From Cymbidium sinense (Eukaryota; Streptophyta; Magnoliopsida; Asparagales; Orchidaceae): a stretch of DNA of 64,000 nt. The stretch is from contig CM038216.1 of the NCBI GenBank assembly GCA_021442155.1, positions 157,403,983 to 157,467,982 on the forward strand, in the 5' to 3' direction. The position numbers and the translations under genes were made by a program. Below the pieces are notes generated by a model. That model searched no databases, had not been told where the DNA came from, and saw only the letters and a program-made list of their open reading frames with translations. Shown in pieces: positions 47,770 through 60,472 of this stretch (positions are counted from its first letter, which is position 1; every line of letters starts with the position of its first letter).

Positions 47770-50554
47770 TTATACAAAAATATATACACAAGAGTACGCA
47801 CTCAAATAAATAATAAAGGTGAGAAAAGATATTGTTTCACAGAGACTACAATCACTATGTATTGAAATTGAAATGATACTATATTTATGGTTTAAGGCAC
47901 ACAAAGAAAATGAAGAAAACCATCTACTAAAACCAAATGCATGTAACTAAAGAAATGAACAACTTGAAATATTGAAATCAATAGGGTTAAAATTTTTAGG
48001 GATTAGATTCTACGAGGATACCTATAGTTAATCGACTTACAATTCAAATCAATTGATACTAGCAAAATTGTTGTAATCAAATCTAAAAATATTGTATGTC
48101 ATTCTCTTGAAAGTCTAGGGCCCCTAATTCTTTATTATTGTTTACCATCATCTTTGAGGTAAATTCAATACCTCTAAATCTTGTTAACATTGCACACAAG
48201 ATATAAAAGATTGCACAACCTCTACGCAGATATCTCTATCTTATGATTTGTTAGTGATGATTCAAGTAAGGCAAATTTATTATCAATCTTTTGATTTCAA
48301 ATGAGAAATATAATTGGTGGCCAGACAATTACAAGAATATTAAGTGTAGGATGGAGTTTTATGGCAAATAATAAAAGTTGAATTTATTAGTAAACCAATA
48401 TAACAATACTTTGTTACATTTAATTCCTAGGAAGAAATTTTAGTTCATATTGGAATAGTCAAAAACAACAAAATGCATAATAAAAATTTAAAACATGTAG
48501 AGATAAAATGAGAAAACTTTGATTTACAGATTCTTGCTCCAATCCTTCATGATCGCCTTTATCTTTTGCCCTAAAAGAACCCCTCAATCTCTGATTTTTT
48601 GCTTTAATGAATAGCCAATATTTCCATAAGTGACATCCCTATAAAATTTTTAATTTTTTGCTCTTCATTACAACACCTAGTAATAGTTCAGGTGCTTGGG
48701 CGACAAAATCAGGGTAGCTAGGTATTTGTGCTTACTTCCAACCGGTGCCTGAGCGCTATCTTTTTGTATTGGGGCTTTGGGTATAGGAGCTAAATTTTCT
48801 TTTTTCTTAGTGATAGAAATCTCATATAAAATAAGAATTGCACAAGGCTGTTGGGGTCAGTGCTTGGGTGTTGAGGTCTATGTTTGGGTGTTAGGTATTT
48901 TTGTGCTTAAGCACCACACACCCTTTATTAAAAATTTTGAGGTGCTTTGGTTCTAGCAACTCACCATGTGCTTTGTATGTTGCTCGAATGACTCCATATT
49001 CACTTTTTCATGCTGTGCTTAAGATGTCTGTAAAAGTGGGTGTTGTTCATCAAATTTCACCAAGTACTTATAAACACATTTTATGATTAGTTAAAGAAAA
49101 TAACATGAAGAATACAAAGATGTAATTAGGAATATAACTTCTAAATTATCAATTAATAAACACCCCTCATGGTTATATTTGTTTGTCCTCTAGCAAAACA
49201 AAATGAGTGTTAAACATAACATAATACTCATGCATACATAAACTAGAACATATCTTTTTGCTTAGTCAAAACTTTTTTGGCTAGCAATAACTATTTGTCA
49301 CACCAGTTGTAGAGTTCAAGTTTTGCAAAAATTACATTGATTGTTGCATTGGAATGTTCTTATATATTCATCATTATTACTAGGAACCACATTAATATAA
49401 GGATCGCATAGATCATACATTATTCTAATTTCTTTAAGGTTACAAACAATTAACACATATAGCTTCAAGATTTTATCCTCCATGGTCTACTTGGGCATCG
49501 CTCGACACTCAAATTAACTTTCATAGAGTCCAAAAGAATATGTAGGTTAAAGTGAAGGGACATGGGAGCACCAAATTCCTATTCCGCTAGATGGATGATA
49601 GCTCTTATCCCCTTTTTTGTGGATGATAATTCATCTTTTTTATAGTAGATGATAACTTTCATTCTCTTTTTATGGTGCATGTTATGCCCAACTCAATTAT
49701 CCACTTTTTTCCCTTGGAGATTGCTAATTGCTATTCTTGTGCTCATTATTGTCCAAGTGATATTGATGCATACAATAATTTAGGAAACATAGAGTTATAC
49801 TTGTAGCTTTCTTTCATTGACCAGGTGTGTGTGCACATTAGGCAATCAGATGATAAAATGTAACTAATCGTGATATAGATTTGTATGGCTGAGTATGTGA
49901 TTTAATGATGCAATATAATAGTTGCACTCACCATTAATTCATGTAATAGTACTATTCTTAGTTTGAAAAACCTTTTGAGTAAAATTAAGTTATGAAACAT
50001 AGGTTTTTCATAAAAACATGCTTGCTACAAGTTACAATAGATTAAAAAAAATTTCTTCTCCACTCCTTTTAAAGGAGCACAAAATATAAAATTAAAAAAC
50101 AAGAACGAGGAAAACACAAAAATAATAAAATAAGGTTATCCTTTAGATAACCCATTTTGTATAAACTTTGCTAGATCTTCTCTCCGACACTTAAGAAAAA
50201 CAATCAAAATAGCCATCTCAACAACAAAAATAAGTCTTTATCAGATTAAAAGAAACTCCCCACACTCGTGTTTTGCATATTCCCCAATGCATACAATTGA
50301 CAAATGAGTATAAAAATAAATGAAAAGATTTTGGATAGAGGACTTCCCCGTGTGGGAGTGGCTAATCATCCTCCTTAGGCTTTGGGTATTATGGCTATCA
50401 TGGGAAGGTTTTCCTTGACTAGTATTTAAATTCCAGTTTGCAAACATGTATATGAGTGACATGTTTAACTGGCCGTTCTCCATCAAGTAGCTCAAAGATG
50501 TGTCCATCCATTCCTGAGCATGCTGCTGTCACTTGTCCAAGTTGTCAAGACAAT
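47770..50554 (-). mobile_element. probable Athila-like retroelement, downstream segment
   Basis: The segment near 47776-47860 (ACGCACTCAAATAAATAATA then AAGGTGAG...TTGTTTCACAGAGAC) resembles the non-coding spacer of Athila/Tat elements. Phrases like GGTGCCTGAGCGC and GCTTGGGTGTTGAGG (48.7-48.9 kb) recur at 57.6-57.8 kb within the clearer Athila segment. A minus-strand frame at 50507-50241 may continue the Athila ORF interrupted further right. No reverse transcriptase was seen. Confidence 0.4.
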
Positions 50555-51030
50555 TGTTGCACGACCCGGCTTGAGAGCTTGGAATACTAAGGCGGGAATA
50601 AATGTATAAAAAAAATCTTAAGATTTTCAATTGAAACAAAACTACATAATATATTTTTCCAAGTCATATAAGAGCCACTGTAAATTTAAATCACATTTTA
50701 CAAATTTAACCCACATTTACAACTTTGTTCACGTATATTAAACATCCATCAATAGAAGTCCTACACAATACAGTACAATTCATAAACCAACATAATACCT
50801 ATCCCTTGAAGTTCCTCTATGACAGTAGATATAATCCTCCTTTCTATTCTCCATTTAGTTAGGAAGGTTATCTAAAAAAATGTAAATAACTTGTAATTGA
50901 ATAAAATTCAGTAGATGAATTATGCTTTTATACTATAGTAAAACAAGAAAGCAGAAATATTATGCATGACAGGTTTTGCTATAATATGTACATAAAAAAA
51001 AATTGCTCAAACAATAAAACATATAGGAGC

Positions 51031-52944
51031 TGTAATAGCCGAAATAAAAAAAATATAAAATAAAATAAAATAAAATAAAAGGAAAATTTTTCTGCAGAAA
51101 AAAAAAGAAAAAGTCCAAGGGGGGAGTCGATTTCGACAAATCGAAATAGAATCCCCAAAAGCACGCGAGAGAGGAAGAGAGGGAGAAAGAGAGAAGGAGA
51201 TCAGAATGACTCACCAGATGTTCTACTGCGTCGACGCAGTGTCGACAAGGGAAGAGGAGGAGTCTAATCGAGTGAGCGGCTCCACGCCATCAACATCGTC
51301 GCCTGATCCCGCCGTACCGAGGAAGAAGGAAGGAAAGGCGGAGGGATCGAACCGCGGCGGCGCGTGAAGAAGCCGACGAGTGGGAGATCCATGCTTCGCG
51401 CGTGTCTTAGGGCAAAATCGAGAGGTAAGGAAATAAGATATATAGTTAATTTTAATTGAAATTTGATTTTTATGTTATTAGCTTTGATTTTTGTGCTATT
51501 TCAAGTTTAATTTAGGGTTTATAATTGTAACTTAGGGTTTATCGAATTCAACAATAAATTGATTCAGGAATATGTAATATAAATTAAATTCAAGTTAAGA
51601 TATTATTTATTTTAAGACATTTCAAGAATCATTTTAAGGAAAAATAATAAAGGGAGATATTAAAATTATGAGAACTTATAAAGGAAATGCATTTTATATT
51701 ATAAAAAGAAATGTAGTTATATTATATAAATTTTACTTTCAAAATGAAGTGCAAATCCAAATGACCATTTTACTATGCAAATGCCTATATAAGTATTTTC
51801 GATATACAATATATTTTAATTATATTAAAGGTTATGTATGTAAATTATAAATATGTTGAAAGATTTATGAGAATAATTAAGTAATTAAATATTAAACCAT
51901 TATATCTAAAATATAATTGCAAATTTAATAAAACGTTGAACCTATGCTAAGTTATATTATCGTTAATTAGATTAGAATCATTTTAAGGGGAATGATAAAT
52001 ATTTAATGAAATATATTAAGTCACTTTAACACTTAATATTTTATTTTATAGGAATTTCAATTAAGGAAGGAAGCGTTAAAGAAAAGAAGATTCAAGAGGA
52101 AACTGTAAGTTAAAGAAAATAATTATGTTCTTACATTTATAGTAAAAATATCTTTAATTTTTTGTGATGAAATGCATGTTTATATGATTATGATTATTTT
52201 ACATGAGTTGTGATTATTCTTTCATAAATTGTGATGTAGTTTACTATTTCTTCATGTTGGATAATAATCTGAATGTTAGATCATATTGTCATACGCCATT
52301 TTATAAATTTAACGATGCATCGTTATGAATTAATATAATGATAATCAGATGTTAACGAGAAAGGAGTGAAGCAACAGACAAATGACGCGAACGCATGAAG
52401 ATCTAAACGACGTGAACGATGAAATGAATAATTACTTCTTCGGATGAGTAGGCTGACGCGACTCTACGGACGATGATAAATGTAAAAAAAGTTCACACTA
52501 AATGTTTATGTATACACTCCCCATATGTTTGATTGTTTGAAAGAAATTTCTTTACGTATAATGTAATAACAAAACCTGCATATACTGCTTATACCTTCTT
52601 TACTTATTATAGTGTAACAACATAATCAATTATGAATTTTATTCAATTGCTAGTTATTTAAACTTTTTCAGGTAACCATCCTATTTAAATGACTGATAGA
52701 AGGGATAGTTATGTTTATCGTCGTAGAGAGACTTCAGGAGATAGGTAATTATGTCAATTATGTCGAGTTATATTTAAAATGAATTTCTCATGAACTTTGT
52801 TAGTATATATATGTGGACAAATTGTTAAATCATTTGTAGATTGTAGTGGCTCTTGTATGATTAGAGATTTTATTAAAAATTTGAAGTATTATGTATGTTT
52901 TTTTTATCCGTTCACCGCTTTCGCTTCAGATTATCCATTCTGAT
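51031..52944 (+). mobile_element. Ty3/gypsy LTR copy II, nested in copy I in opposite orientation
   Basis: Starts TGTAATAGCCG on the plus strand. Its middle (52045-52135, GGAATTTCAATTAAGGAAGG and onward) is the reverse complement of 55885-55985 in copy III, so the orientation is opposite to all other copies. It splits copy I exactly within a shared segment. Possible imperfect target duplication: GGAGC before and GGAGA after. The 3' terminal CA appears mutated, so the right limit is approximate. Length about 1.9 kb. A (TAAAA)n run lies near its start (51052-51080). Confidence 0.75.
51121..51156 (+). other. hairpin in LTR copy II
   Basis: GGGGAGTCGATTTCGA and TCGAAATAGAATCCCC (16-base arms) flank the loop CAAA. 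Fourteen of 16 positions pair. It lies about 90 bases from the LTR start, immediately before the purine-rich tract of the sense strand. Confidence 0.85.
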
Positions 52945-54148
52945 GGAGAGATGCAATAAAATGAATATTTTTTAGGAACTTTACTTTTAATTTATCACCC
53001 GTCTTAGGAGTCACTGTCTAAAACTTTTTCAATAAGAAAACTTTTTTCATAACTTATCCAAAAGATGAGTAGCCATTTTCATTTTCTTTTTCGTACACGG
53101 GTACATTGCGTCTCCAGCCACTACCATAAGGGGATGAACTCCACTTTCAAACATACATATTCATAGCGTGCAATTTATATAGTTATGCATATTAATTCTT
53201 AACAGTAAATCAGTTAATTTTGTGAAATGATATAAGAAATAATATGATCTATCATTCAGGTTGTTCATTTAATATGAAGAAAGGGAAAAATTAATCACAG
53301 TTTGTAATATAGGAAAAAGTCATAATCATGTACAAATATATTTAATCATAAGAAAATAAATAAGCTTTTACCATAAATATAAGAATATAATTCTCCATTT
53401 TAGTCTGAAGCTTCTTCTTAAATCTCCTTTCCTTTAACACTCTTTTGTCTTTTCCTTAATTTGAGTACCTATAAAATAAAAATCTTAACTTTATCAATAT
53501 TTGAAAACAATTTATTTATTTTATTCATTTTCTTTTCTATGATATTATTGTATATCTTTTATTTTTTGACGCTTACATTTCTCAAAATTTCAGTGTCTAT
53601 TTTCTAAATTAAGCTAAATTTACAATTATTAATAATAATTATTATCATATTTAGTTAATTTAATTATTAAAATATATACATACACAATATCTTTCATTTT
53701 CTCTATTCAAGGATTAATTTTTCTAATTTAATTTGATTTAAAAATTTCTTTCTCTAATAATTTCAATTTAAGAATCATAATATATAATCAATTCAATTCT
53801 CATGATTATAAATTTTCTTTTATAAAATCATTAACCCCAAATTTTCAAGAATCCTTAAATATTGAAGGCTTAAATTCTTTCATTTACTAATTCATTTAAA
53901 ATATTTTCTTCCTGAAAATCTATTATTTTCATTAATATCTTATAATAAAATCATGACTATTTAAGGGTTTAGATAATACGATAGAATTAGGGTTGTATTA
54001 ATTCTGAAATTAAAAATTATATATAAATGTATTTTTGTCAAATTAGAGATAAAACAATGTCATATCGTTGTTTGCGAAGCTCCTAAAACAAATTCCTTAT
54101 TGATAATAAGTTAATTAAATCTAAATTTTAACTAAGAAAACAGAAAAT

Positions 54149-54151
<3 letters not shown>

Positions 54152-54183
<32 letters not shown>
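54152..54183. repeat. (TA)n microsatellite inside LTR copy I
   Basis: About 16 TA units. The corresponding stretch of the other LTR copies lacks this run, so it expanded in this copy. Confidence 0.9.
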
Positions 54184-54185
<2 letters not shown>

Positions 54186-54436
54186 CATTTTCTCATTTTA
54201 TAAAATCCAAAAGGAACCTTGCCAGTCCTCTCTCCATGCGCTCACGACACGCCAACTCCCTTCCTCCCATCGTTCGTTCGCAAGAGCTTTCTCCTCCCTC
54301 CCCTTCCTCGGTCGCTTGCGCACGGGAGATCCAAGTGGGGACCGATGGTCGTTCAGTGGCTCGACGGTGAAGTTGTATCGCTTGGTTAGGGTACGCACGA
54401 AAAGTTTCCTCCTCTCTCTCTCTCTCTCTCGGCTTT

Positions 54437-54473
54437 GGGAGTTCGGTTTCGACAAATCGAAATCGAGTGCCCC
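54437..54473 (-). other. hairpin in LTR copy I
   Basis: On the plus strand the arms meet as GGTTTCGA-CAAA-TCGAAATC and extend outward to GGG...CCC. Allowing G-T pairs, 15 of 16 positions pair on the plus strand. About 95-130 bases from the LTR start (54569). Confidence 0.85.
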
Positions 54474-54569
54474 TTTTGTGATTTATTCTGTCTTACGGCC
54501 AACCGTCTCGATGGTTTTGAATTTTATTTTATTTTATTTTTTTTTTGGTTAGGTTTTCCAGTAATTACA

Positions 54570-55038
54570 GTTCATCCCACAAAAAGATTATACTCTAGAT
54601 AGAGTAATGCATGTTTGTTGGGGAGTTCGACCATCATCCTCCTGTAGTGGTTCATGTGCTCTTATGTATTCGCCCATTTGCTAGATCCATCCTCAAATGA
54701 TGGCTGCCTTTGGGTGTAACACCTATTTTGTGATGTTGGTGGGTGACGTGCTTTTAAACATACTCCATCAATCACTGATGATAAAGTATGTCCTCTAACC
54801 CTAGATCTTTGTAGTAATTGGAGAATGGTTTGGTGAATGATGTGACATAAGTCAATGATATTGCTTAGTGATGTCACACAAATGCCCACTCAGCAATAGC
54901 TTGGTTGAAAGTAGTGCCAAGTTTTGGAGATATCTATCATGCCCGTCGTAAGAAATTTAATTATTATAATATTTCCAACGAATCCCCAATATAGTTAGAA
55001 AATGAATAATCTCATCATAGTATCCGCAACAATATTTA
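54570..55038 (-). pseudogene. Athila-associated 'putative plant transposon protein' fragment, downstream part
   Basis: A minus-strand frame (54889-54662) reads VTSLSNIIDLCHIIHQTILQ then LLQRSRVRGHTLSSVIDGVC. This corresponds to the segment with INVGKII...SLITELCRRAGV in plant proteins of the Athila-linked 'putative plant transposon protein' family. Its upstream part continues beyond the solo LTR at 55039-56892. Stops are present. The match rests on remembered family patterns and should be tested. Confidence 0.5.
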
Positions 55039-56892
55039 TGTCAATGACCGCGGGAGCTTGAAATACCTGCATTGGGACGGGAAAGAAAACTTTCATACCA
55101 CTTTCAAGCTTAAATAAAATATCCAATCGCATAAAGAAATTATAATCCACAAACGATGAACAATTTGTCCACACATATATCTAACAAAGTCATATATGAT
55201 ATATAATTTAAACATAATTTAACATAACTGACATAATTACCTATCTCTTGAAGTCTTTCTACAACGATAAACATAACTCTCCCTTCTATCACCCATTTAG
55301 TTACGATGGTTACCTGAAAAAAAATTAAATAACTAATAATTGAATAAAATTTAGTGGGTTAATTATGCTATTACATTATAATAAACAAGAAGGTATAACT
55401 TGTATATGCCGTTTTGTTATCACACGCACATAAAAAAATTTGCTTCAAACAATCAAATATGGAGGTATACATAAATATTTCGAACTTTTACTTTACATTT
55501 ATCATCCGTCTTGTGAGTCACCGCCTAAACCTTTACCAATACTCATCTAAAGGACAAGTAATAATTACTACTCATTGGCCTTTTTTTCATGATACATACC
55601 CCAACCAAGATCATATGTGTAACTCTACTTTTAACATACACATTCATATCATACAATTATACAACTATGCATATTAATTCATAATTAACAGTAAATCAGT
55701 TAATTTTATAAAATGACGAAGTGACAATATGATCTAATATTCAGGTTATTATCCAATATGAAGAAATAGTAAATTATATCACAATTTATGAAGAAACAGG
55801 AAAATAATCACAAACTGCGATGAAAGAAATAATCATAATCATATAAACATTTATTTCATCACGAAATTAAAGCATTTTTTACTATAAATGTAAGAACATA
55901 ATTATTTTCTTTAACTTACAGTTTCCTCTTGAATCTTCTTTTCTTTAACGCTTCCTTCCTTAATTGAAATTCTTATAAAATGAAATATTGATTGGATCAA
56001 TATTAAAAGCAACGTATTTTATTTTATTTTATTTATACGATACTTACGATAAATTTTTATTAATTGACATTCATCAATATTCATCATATTTTAAATCAAG
56101 TTAAATTAACCTTTAATTTATTTAATATAATGATATGTCTAATTTGCCATATAATACATCTAAATCCTATTAATCCTATTATTTTTCTTAATATAAAATA
56201 TTAAATGTTAAAGTGGCTTAATATATTGCATTTAATGTTTATTAGACCCCTTAAAATGATTTTAAATTAATTAACGATAATATAACTTAATATGTGTTTA
56301 CGATTTTATTAAATTTCTAATTATATTTCATATGTAAGGGTTTAATACTTAATTACTTAACTTTGATTCATCCTACATATTCCCAATTTACATTTCTTGT
56401 TGAAATCTATAAACCCTAAGTCAAATTATAAATCCTAAATTAAAACTTGAGATAATAACATTAACACCAAATTTCAATTAAACATATAATTATATAATTT
56501 ATTTATTTACTTACCCTTTTTCTCTCAGTTTTGTCCTAAGACCCGTTCGGCTTGTCCAAAGTCACGCACGCACTAGCTTCCTCTTTTCTCTCTAGTTTGC
56601 ACGAGGCTCGGACCCGACGTTGGGCGGTAATGGAGCCGCTCACCCTGGGTACGCGCACTGTGGTCGCCGCTTCCTTCTTCTCCTCGCCGAAGCACACGGA
56701 TGGCTTCCGGTGACCGATGTCGACGGTGGAGCCTCACTCAAGTACGACGCATCTAAAGGTAAGTCTTCCGCCTTCTCCCTTCCTCTCCTCTCTCAGATGT
56801 TTTGGGGTTGCGCAACCAAACCGAGCTTTCAATTATTCTCTCTATGGCTAACCGTCGTGGCGGTTGTAGTTTTTTTTTTCCCGATAATTACA
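55039..56892 (-). mobile_element. Ty3/gypsy solo LTR (copy III) with perfect target duplication
   Basis: On the minus strand it starts TGTAATTATCGGG and ends ...GCGGTCATTGACA, so it has the TG...CA ends of an LTR. It is flanked by ATTTA on both sides (55034-55038 and 56893-56897), an exact 5-bp target duplication. There is no internal region, so it is a solo LTR left by recombination between the two LTRs of a full element. It is 1854 bases long and aligns along most of its length with copies I and IV. Confidence 0.9.
56801..56820 (-). other. hairpin/palindrome in LTR copy III
   Basis: TTTGGGGTTGCGCAACCAAA contains the perfect palindrome GGTTGCGCAACC and, past a two-base bulge, a TTT/AAA extension. 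It occupies the same place as the hairpins of the other copies, about 72-92 bases from the LTR start. Confidence 0.75.
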
Positions 56893-56897
56893 ATTTA

Positions 56898-57253
56898 TAG
56901 GCAATATTTGATAGATCATAAAATGTGTTGATTGCCATTCGAATGAAAGAGATGAATATTGTCTAGATGAAGGTGCATTCAACCACATTTTCTTTAGCAT
57001 TACCATAAAGTTTTTAGACAACCGTGATCAAGCATGCATTTGATTGTTGGCCAAACACTAGCCTCTTAAGTCAATCATTATTTGAATCTGTCCTCTAGTA
57101 GAATGAAAACCTCTCTCAATGATACACATCTTCATGATAACAGATGGATGATACCTCTCTGTTGCTTTTGCTTTGGTAAATCATTTTGAATCAAAGGCTT
57201 GTGAAGATGACGAAGCTTCCTTTGATCTCTTGGTGGGTGCCATTTGAAATTTG
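56898..57253 (-). pseudogene. Athila-associated 'putative plant transposon protein' fragment, N-terminal part
   Basis: On the minus strand an ATG near 57233 opens MAPTKRSKEASSSSQAFD, followed after a stop by FTKAKATERYHPSVI and ERGFHSTRG. This has the layout of the Athila-linked plant protein family (MAPKRSR-type start, F...AEERY, IPERG). It is broken by stops and is cut by solo LTR copy III at 56892; the downstream part resumes below 55039. Confidence 0.55.
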
Positions 57254-58934
57254 GAAAGGCTAGGGAAAGATGAATAATGAATTAAGCGTGTGAGCTTGGC
57301 TATGAGTTTTCCTATTGCATTTTAGCCCTTAAAATGACATAAATTTGATAAGCTAAAGGGACATAATTGTTGCCTCCTCTCTCCCACCCCCATTGTTACT
57401 CCTCTTAAATGCTCATTTTTTGTGGTATTTTGTTAGTTACAAATGATCTATGCATACTTAGGCGAGGGGCTATACATGACAAACTAGGTAAAATGATTCC
57501 ATGCATTATTTGTCTTGTTGCTTTATTTGCTTGACATTGAAATCTGACACAATTATTGGATGAGCTTCTAAGTTACAAGCTCGGGCATTGAATTCGGTTT
57601 GGTTTGCTTTTTAGTTTGGGGTGAAAATCTTTTAAATTTTGAAATTGGTGCCTAGGCATCAGGGTTAGATTACCCGCGGGTGCCATGTTGGTGTTTGAGA
57701 ATTAGAATGGGTGCTATGTCCATTTCGACTGCCATGGTGAAGATATATTTCTTGTAGAAAATGAGACTGACACTTGGACGTCAGGATTGGGCGCTTGTTA
57801 AGCTAGTGATTTTTTTGGTAGCACTCTTAATTTTTTTTAAGAGTGCTAAAACAAATAGTTCGATTTTTTCTTAACAAGTACTTTGTTTAACATCTTCAAC
57901 TTAATCTATCTCAACTAACTTATTGAGTGAGATACTGTTCTTTTATCAGTCCTTATGAACTCTCAATATATATATATTTTCTTTTGAATGAGCTTAGCTT
58001 TCTTCTACATGTTTTACTTGATGATTATGATATTTGAAATTTTCTACAGTAATACATTGGTGGCTATCTCGAGGTGTTGATTGCCCCTTGCTTTATGTAT
58101 CTTTGATGTCTTCCTCATCCTAGACCCTAATGTGCAATTTTCCTTTTTGTATGCTTATTTGTGTTCTCTCAGTTGTTGATCTAGAATGATATGATACTCT
58201 GAATCTTCTTCCTCCATGCACAAAATGATAAAATGTCCAAAAAAAAAGAAGAATTTGTTAATAGTCATTAATACATCCTCCACAGTTTCTTTAGGTAATT
58301 AATTGAATGAAATTGCAGTTGACTTTTTTATTTTTTAAACCAAACTTTCTATAAACTAACATGAACATGAGATTAGTACTTGTACTAAGGTCGCACATTG
58401 CATTGTCAAATTCCACATTTCCAATAATGAATTGAATAACGAAGTTACTTGAATCCTTTAGCCTTTTGGGTAGCTTACATGGTAGTATGATATTGTATTC
58501 TTCTATGAGTGTCACCACCACATAATTCCCTAGTTTCATCTTATTAGACAGGATCTTCTTAAATTTAATATAACCAAGCTTCTGCTTTAAGGCGTTAATG
58601 AAAGAGATGTGATGTGCAGCTTTTTGAATACATCTGAGAATTTTGAAAATTGTTTGTCTCATATTTGTTTTTGAAAATGATGTGGGTTGACAATGGTGGA
58701 ACCTAAATAGGAAAATTGTTAGGAAATGATTTTGGCTTACGATTCTCCATCACCTCAGTTCCATCACTTTTACAACAATTTGCTTAGCGTAGGACTTCTT
58801 GCCCTTTAAATTGTTCAACTATTTTCTAATTATTAACATTACATCTTTAACATGATTTTTAAGATTTCTTTTGTGGTGCTTAATAGAGACCTTAGCTGTT
58901 TTAAAGTTAGTTCATGTAACAATTGATTATTTTG
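57254..58934 (-). mobile_element. Athila-like retroelement, protease-side segment
   Basis: Holds a recognisable protease fragment (58700-58291, listed separately). Between it and the transposon-protein start is non-coding DNA with GGTGCCTAGGCATC and GGGCGCTTGTTAAG phrases like those at 48.7-48.9 kb. Reverse transcriptase and integrase, expected next to the protease, were not seen, so the element is internally deleted or a non-autonomous form. Confidence 0.5.
58291..58700 (-). pseudogene. Athila-type gag-protease fragment
   Basis: A 123-codon minus-strand frame includes LIEEYNIILPCKLPKRLKD, IGNVEFDNAMCDLSTSTNLM and VYRKFGL. Athila/Tat aspartic proteases read ALTEECSAILQNKLPPKLKD, ..CDLGASINLMP and IFRKLGLG at the same positions. 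The catalytic motif DLGAS has become DLSTS, so the Gly normally after Asp-Leu is lost. The catalytic Asp itself remains. This is a retroelement remnant, not a host gene. Confidence 0.75.
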
Positions 58935-60060
58935 TGTCACGACTTGGTCTGGGGTTTTAAATTTTCAAGGCGAGAACAGACGACTGGATGGTGAAAAAAT
59001 AAATTTTATAATTTATAACATTTTCTTACAATTAAAATAAGAAACATAGATGTACCTATCTCTATTTTGAACTCGCCTTCTATAAGGGTTCTCTTTTTTA
59101 TTCATTTTTATATTAAAATTTTAATCTATAAATATTAGGTTAAAACTACAATGAACTATTAACAACCAATGAATACTCTCCTCTTTAATTTATAATAATA
59201 CAATGAGAAAGAAATATTATGTATGCCAATTAAAAATAGTAAATCAGTAAACAATCAAGTGACAGTTTATATCCCATTATGAGTTTTTCAAGAAGGTTTA
59301 ATTACATTCTACATTAGATTGCAATATCCTATCTTATATATATATATCATTTACATTCATCATAGGAGTCATCATCTGAAATTGTATCATTTAAGATACT
59401 TTAATGGCAATAGCCTTTTTCATATACATGCACGGGTACCTTAGCATTCCAAGCTAGTGCCATAAGGAGTGAAACTCTATCAATTAACATAGATATACAA
59501 TCAATCTATGTAATTCCTGCATTCATATATTTTCATTTGCATTCAATGCTTTCCTATAACTCATAAAGCTTGAACGAAAGTTAAATATTTGAAAAATGTT
59601 ATGACATTCAATTCAATATGACCAATATTTAAAGAACAAGTAAATCAGGGAACATTTCAATAACATCAATTCAAATTAATTTTCAATGTTACTACAAGCA
59701 AGCAGTTTAGAAGAAAATCATAAAATTCTATAAATTAGAAACATGAGTACTCACATCAAATTAGAAGTCTTACTTTATCTTTAACTCTTAAATATCACCT
59801 TCTTAAGCAGGTTGCCTAAACAACCACGTATAAGATTTTATAAATTTTCCTTTAATTAATAAATATAACTCAACCATTTATAATTTTCTTTATATCCTAT
59901 TTTGCTCTCTTTTAACTTGATTAATTTTTTTTCAAATTATAGTTAATTAGTAGCATACTCTTATTAAAATTTTAAAGCCACAATTATTATTGGTAAATCT
60001 TTCGTCTACTTGTTATTATTAAGCATTTATCATTTCAATTTCTTCTAAATCCAATCAACA
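58935..60060 (-). mobile_element. diverged Ty3/gypsy LTR fragment (copy V)
   Basis: It starts TGTCACGACTTGG. ATAGGAGTCATCATCTG (59361), CACGGGTACC (59431) and GTGCCATAAGGAGTGAA (59457) parallel the sites at 53010-53140 in copy I (TAGGAGTCACTGTCTA, CACGGGTACA, TACCATAAGGGGATGAA). Similarity fades near 60060, before the purine-rich LTR start, so it is truncated. More diverged than the other copies, so probably the oldest. Confidence 0.6.
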
Positions 60061-60472
60061 AACATAGTTTATACTTTTTTTTAATAGATAATGCAAAATG
60101 CAAGTTTCAGAGATGGCTTTGAGATGATTCATAAAGAAGCTATATTTGATTTAATCATAGTATTTGATCCTGTAATAAAGAATATATACATCATTTTATT
60201 ATTGTTAGATGTGGTGCCAACAAATCATAAATAGATTTATATAATAATTTGTACAATGGAAGAAGAAAAGAAGATATATTAAACAAGTAATGCAAAAGAT
60301 AAGAAATATGGACATTTTTATCATGTTAGATGCATAATATAATAAAATCTGAGTTAAAGATGATGTCATTGAGGAAAAATAAAAATAATACTTTAAAAGA
60401 ATTATTAAATGAGATCTTTCTAGAATTTGTTTTAACAACATAATAAGCAAAATAATGAGGTTTATTATTTAT
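60061..60472. other. unassigned sequence between LTR copies V and IV
   Basis: No coding or repeat signal was recognised. A minus-strand frame at 60450-60205 is A+T-driven and hydrophobic, with no domain. Confidence 0.4.

Larger units (their letters stand above)
50555..54569 (-). mobile_element. Ty3/gypsy LTR copy I, interrupted by LTR copy II
   Basis: The two parts, 50555-51030 and 52945-54569 (about 2.1 kb together), align in order and orientation with the LTR at 60473-62704. They share ATTGCTCAAACAAT just before the break and ATCACCCGTCTTAGGAGTCA just after it. On the minus strand the LTR starts TGTAATTACTGG and ends ...CGGGTCGTGCAACA. No 5-bp target duplication is obvious, which fits an older insertion. 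It lies between pieces of Athila-like DNA. No internal coding region adjoins it, so it behaves as a solo LTR. Confidence 0.75.

Noticed and set aside
58291..58662. 123-codon minus-strand frame considered as a host gene
   Set aside because: It matches the Athila protease region in order and spacing of motifs, so it is a retroelement relic.
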